Shown here one piece after another: positions 6,079-8,325 of a DNA stretch of 8,325 nt. Source of the stretch: UBA5177 sp002413265 (lineage in GTDB: Bacteria; Chloroflexota; UBA5177); contig DAIORV010000099.1 of the NCBI GenBank assembly GCA_036752825.1, positions 1 to 8,325 of the forward strand, given 5' to 3'. The translations under genes were made by a program, and so were the position numbers. The first letter of the stretch is position 1. Every line of letters starts with the position of its first letter. Below the pieces are notes generated by a model. It saw only the letters and a program-made list of their open reading frames with translations. It did not search any database and was not told the origin of the DNA.

Positions 6079-8325
6079 ATGTGGGAAGCCGCAACCACGA
6101 GCCGACGTTGGCGTGCGCTTGTACTTCTGATGAGCGTGTCGTTACTCGCGACGCTTTATGTCTCCTCCGCGAGCGGCGCTCAGCGTTCGCGGGAAGCATC
6201 CCTGCCTGAGAAGATTTGGGGTATTGAGATTGGTCCCGAGGCCCTGGTACTTTTGAATACGGGGACGGCTATTCAGCTACAGAGGTCCGGAATGAACACG
6301 ATCTTTCTCCGACCTGGAATGTCCTCTCGTCAGATACAAAGGGCTCGCGCCATTGGGCGCACCTTTGGGCTTACGGTCGTGTCGCCACTTGTCGAAGGCA
6401 AGCTGCATGCTTCGAACGGGACGTCCAGCGTCGATCAGCTCATTGCGCGATGTCGCCAGCTGAAGCAAAAAGGGTCAGCGCTTTGCGCGGTGAGGGCACG
6501 GTCAATCGCGTCAGCTGTACGTCTAGGCGAAGCACAAGGGGTCGACGTCGTCCTCGTCCGTCTCCGTGGGCCCGGCCAGCTTCGACGGCTCCCTGTGAGT
6601 GGTGTGCCAGCACGCTTCGTCGCATCTTCAAGTCTCCGAGGCGGAAGCTCCTACCGGTCGCGTGACTGGCGCGATGCGATTCGCCTTGCGAACGGAACGA
6701 GCAGTCTCGAGCTTGCCGTTCGCCCGATGGGCCGACAGGGACGCTCAGGGCTCCGCTCGTTCACAAACAACCTCCGCGAGACGCTGCTCGAAAGTGTGCG
6801 AGGAGTGACGAAAAGCACTCCCCTCGTCGCACCCACGCTCCGATTGGGGCGTACAACCACCAGCTCCGTGATGGTGACCTGGAACGCGCCCTCAGGGGTT
6901 GATCTCTATGAACTGTACCGCGACGGAAGCGCCGTCGCTCACACGGCGTTTACCTGGGCGACATTCACGAATCTCAGATGTGGCACGATGTATCGGCTTA
7001 CTGTTAGTGCGGTTGGACGGGGGGGCTTGCGCTCTGATCCGGTGACGCTCAAAGCGGCGACCACGCCGTGCGCCGGAGGAACAACTTCTTCGGAAGGGTC
7101 GTCGGGAACTGGCGCTAGCGCAGTCGGGCCGAGCGGTGGAACGGGTTCGCCTGCGAGCGGCGCGACGCCTTCCTCGGCATCGAGCGGCGCGGCCACAGCT
7201 GGGAGCCCAACGAATGGCAGCCCGGGCCACGGCGTGCCGACAAGCGGCGGCGGAGCCTCCGACGTACCCGTGGGCGTGTCACCGGCGCCGCCTTCATCTT
7301 CATCTCCGCCTCCGCCAACGGCTCCAAATGTTCCGGCTGTCGGCGACATATGGGTCGCGACCAACGGATCGGACTCGAATCCTTGCACGGCGGCCAATCC
7401 CTGTTCCACATTCGGGCGCGCGTATAAGGTCGCCGCCCCGGGGCAGACCGTGAATATCGCCGGAGGCAACTACGCGGATCAGCTACTGGCCTCTGATCCG
7501 ACGAAGGGCTCCACCGCACGCGTGACCTTCCGCCCAGCGGCGGGTGCAGCTGTCAGTGTGTCTCGGATTGACTTCGGTCAGACTCAGCTGTCGATTCTTG
7601 GCCCTCAGCATGTGACGGTGTCTGGGATGAGGGTTGGTTTGTTGCGGGCGTGGGCGGGTGCGGATGATCTGCTTTGGCAGAACATCGACGCCGGCTACTT
7701 CGGGATCTTTGACGCTACCAATGTGACGATACGTGGTGGTGATTATGGACCTTGTCAGGCGCCGCGCGACGGTGGGTGTGAGTCGTTGATCCAGGGCAGG
7801 GTGGCGAACATACTGATCGACGGCGTTTATCTACACGACATCACTTCGAATGACCTTGTCAATTACCACGTGGACGGGATCTTCCTGCGCGGCAGCAACA
7901 ACGTGACGATTCGCAATTCCCGCTTCCGTGGCAACATGATCGACAACATTCGAGTCCAGGATCAGGCTTGCTGTCTCAACCAGAACGTTACGATCGAGAA
8001 CAACTGGTTTGGCCCTTCGCTGGACAGCGATGGTGTCTCGACGCGCGCGGATGCAATCGACGTGGACACTCGCACGCCGGGTCTGCTAATCAGAAACAAC
8101 TCGTTCAGCGAGGCGGCAGGTGTGCTGCTTCGCGGTGACCAAACCGGCACTCGGCTCGTCGGTAACCTGATGAGGAACTTCCCTTGCGTGAGCGGCGCCG
8201 TCTACTCGTACAACGTCTTCATCCCCTTCGTTGCGAACTGGGGCGCGACCCCGTGCGGGCCAACAGACAAGAAGGTTTCTACCTTTGGTTACGTCAACGG
8301 ACCCGGCTTCGACTACCACATCACC
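6079..8325 (+). CDS. Large secreted protein: signal peptide, unknown domain, FN3, linker, right-handed beta-helix (runs off the right edge)
   Basis: The frame is open for 749 codons to the window edge. Residues 1-34 form a signal peptide: basic start, hydrophobic core LVLLMSVSLLATLYVSSA, then SGA before the likely cleavage site. Residues about 45-235 form an alpha/beta-patterned region that I do not recognise. Residues about 248-332 read as a fibronectin type III domain (APTLRLGRTTTSSVMVTWNAPSG, then YELYRDG and YRLTVSAVGRGG). A Gly/Ser/Thr/Pro linker follows (about 334-415), ending PPSSSSPPPPTAP. From about 424 comes a right-handed parallel beta-helix, opening IWVATNGSDSNPCTAANPC and GQTVNIAGGNYADQ, then repeats such as NVTIRNSRFRGN and NVTIENNWFGPS with Asn ladders. 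ATG 6079 has GAAGG 7 bases upstream. Such helices occur in polysaccharide lyases, epimerases and binding proteins; beside EPS genes, action on an extracellular glycan is likely but unproven. Catalytic residues cannot be assigned. Confidence 0.85.
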   Translation, partial: MWEAATTSRRWRALVLLMSVSLLATLYVSSASGAQRSREASLPEKIWGIEIGPEALVLLNTGTAIQLQRSGMNTIFLRPGMSSRQIQRARAIGRTFGLTVVSPLVEGKLHASNGTSSVDQLIARCRQLKQKGSALCAVRARSIASAVRLGEAQGVDVVLVRLRGPGQLRRLPVSGVPARFVASSSLRGGSSYRSRDWRDAIRLANGTSSLELAVRPMGRQGRSGLRSFTNNLRETLLESVRGVTKSTPLVAPTLRLGRTTTSSVMVTWNAPSGVDLYELYRDGSAVAHTAFTWATFTNLRCGTMYRLTVSAVGRGGLRSDPVTLKAATTPCAGGTTSSEGSSGTGASAVGPSGGTGSPASGATPSSASSGAATAGSPTNGSPGHGVPTSGGGASDVPVGVSPAPPSSSSPPPPTAPNVPAVGDIWVATNGSDSNPCTAANPCSTFGRAYKVAAPGQTVNIAGGNYADQLLASDPTKGSTARVTFRPAAGAAVSVSRIDFGQTQLSILGPQHVTVSGMRVGLLRAWAGADDLLWQNIDAGYFGIFDATNVTIRGGDYGPCQAPRDGGCESLIQGRVANILIDGVYLHDITSNDLVNYHVDGIFLRGSNNVTIRNSRFRGNMIDNIRVQDQACCLNQNVTIENNWFGPSLDSDGVSTRADAIDVDTRTPGLLIRNNSFSEAAGVLLRGDQTGTRLVGNLMRNFPCVSGAVYSYNVFIPFVANWGATPCGPTDKKVSTFGYVNGPGFDYHIT

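Noticed and set aside
7284..7324. TCATCT and CCGCCT simple repeats as a contingency (phase-variable) tract
   Set aside because: The units are 6 bases with only two copies each and stay in frame, coding for the PPSSSSPPPP linker. Slippage would change linker length only.
6939..7519. Two overlapping minus-strand frames of 134 and 176 codons
   Set aside because: They are antisense to the FN3, linker and early beta-helix coding region. Their Pro/Ala/Gly or Arg/Ser-rich products mirror the linker's low-complexity DNA, and they have no recognisable domain.

Overview
The window is part of a GC-rich (about 60% by eye) exopolysaccharide/capsule locus of the Wzx/Wzy type. GTG starts, GC-biased third positions, possible leaderless starts and a secreted FN3 plus beta-helix protein with a Ser/Gly/Pro linker suggest a high-GC actinobacterium. 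Thermoleophilia/Solirubrobacterales is my guess from the feel of the proteins; nothing here proves it.

Layout. On the minus strand, reading leftwards from about 2240, are a Wzx-type polysaccharide flippase (732-2240) and, two bases after its stop, a family-4 glycosyltransferase that runs off the left edge (1-729). A divergent control region (2241-2540) carries the best promoter candidate of the window and a short palindrome. On the plus strand follow a Wzz-like chain-length/co-polymerase protein (2541-3317), a Wzy/O-antigen-ligase-type polymerase one base later (3319-4809), and a family-2 glycosyltransferase (4880-5872). A 206-base gap (5873-6078) holds a 24-codon ORF with a perfect Shine-Dalgarno inside a hairpin, a 20-bp tandem repeat and an inverted repeat. 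The last gene (6079 to the right edge) encodes a large secreted protein: signal peptide, an N-terminal alpha/beta domain I do not recognise, an FN3 domain, a low-complexity linker and a right-handed beta-helix.

How it fits together. The two glycosyltransferases would build a lipid-linked repeat unit at the cytoplasmic face, Wzx would flip it, and Wzy with the Wzz-like partner would polymerise it and set chain length. The beta-helix protein would act outside the cell on the polymer or another glycan as a lyase, epimerase, hydrolase or binding protein; this role is inference. The initiating sugar-phosphate transferase and sugar-nucleotide enzymes are not in the window.

I see no tRNA, rRNA, CRISPR array, transposase or phage gene. 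The core genes are an ordinary EPS set. The points most worth a second look are the N-terminal domain of the last gene, the 5873-6078 gap with its possible truncated glycosyltransferase start, the two matching inverted repeats in front of the last two large genes, and the predicted leaderless ORF in front of the Wzz-like gene.
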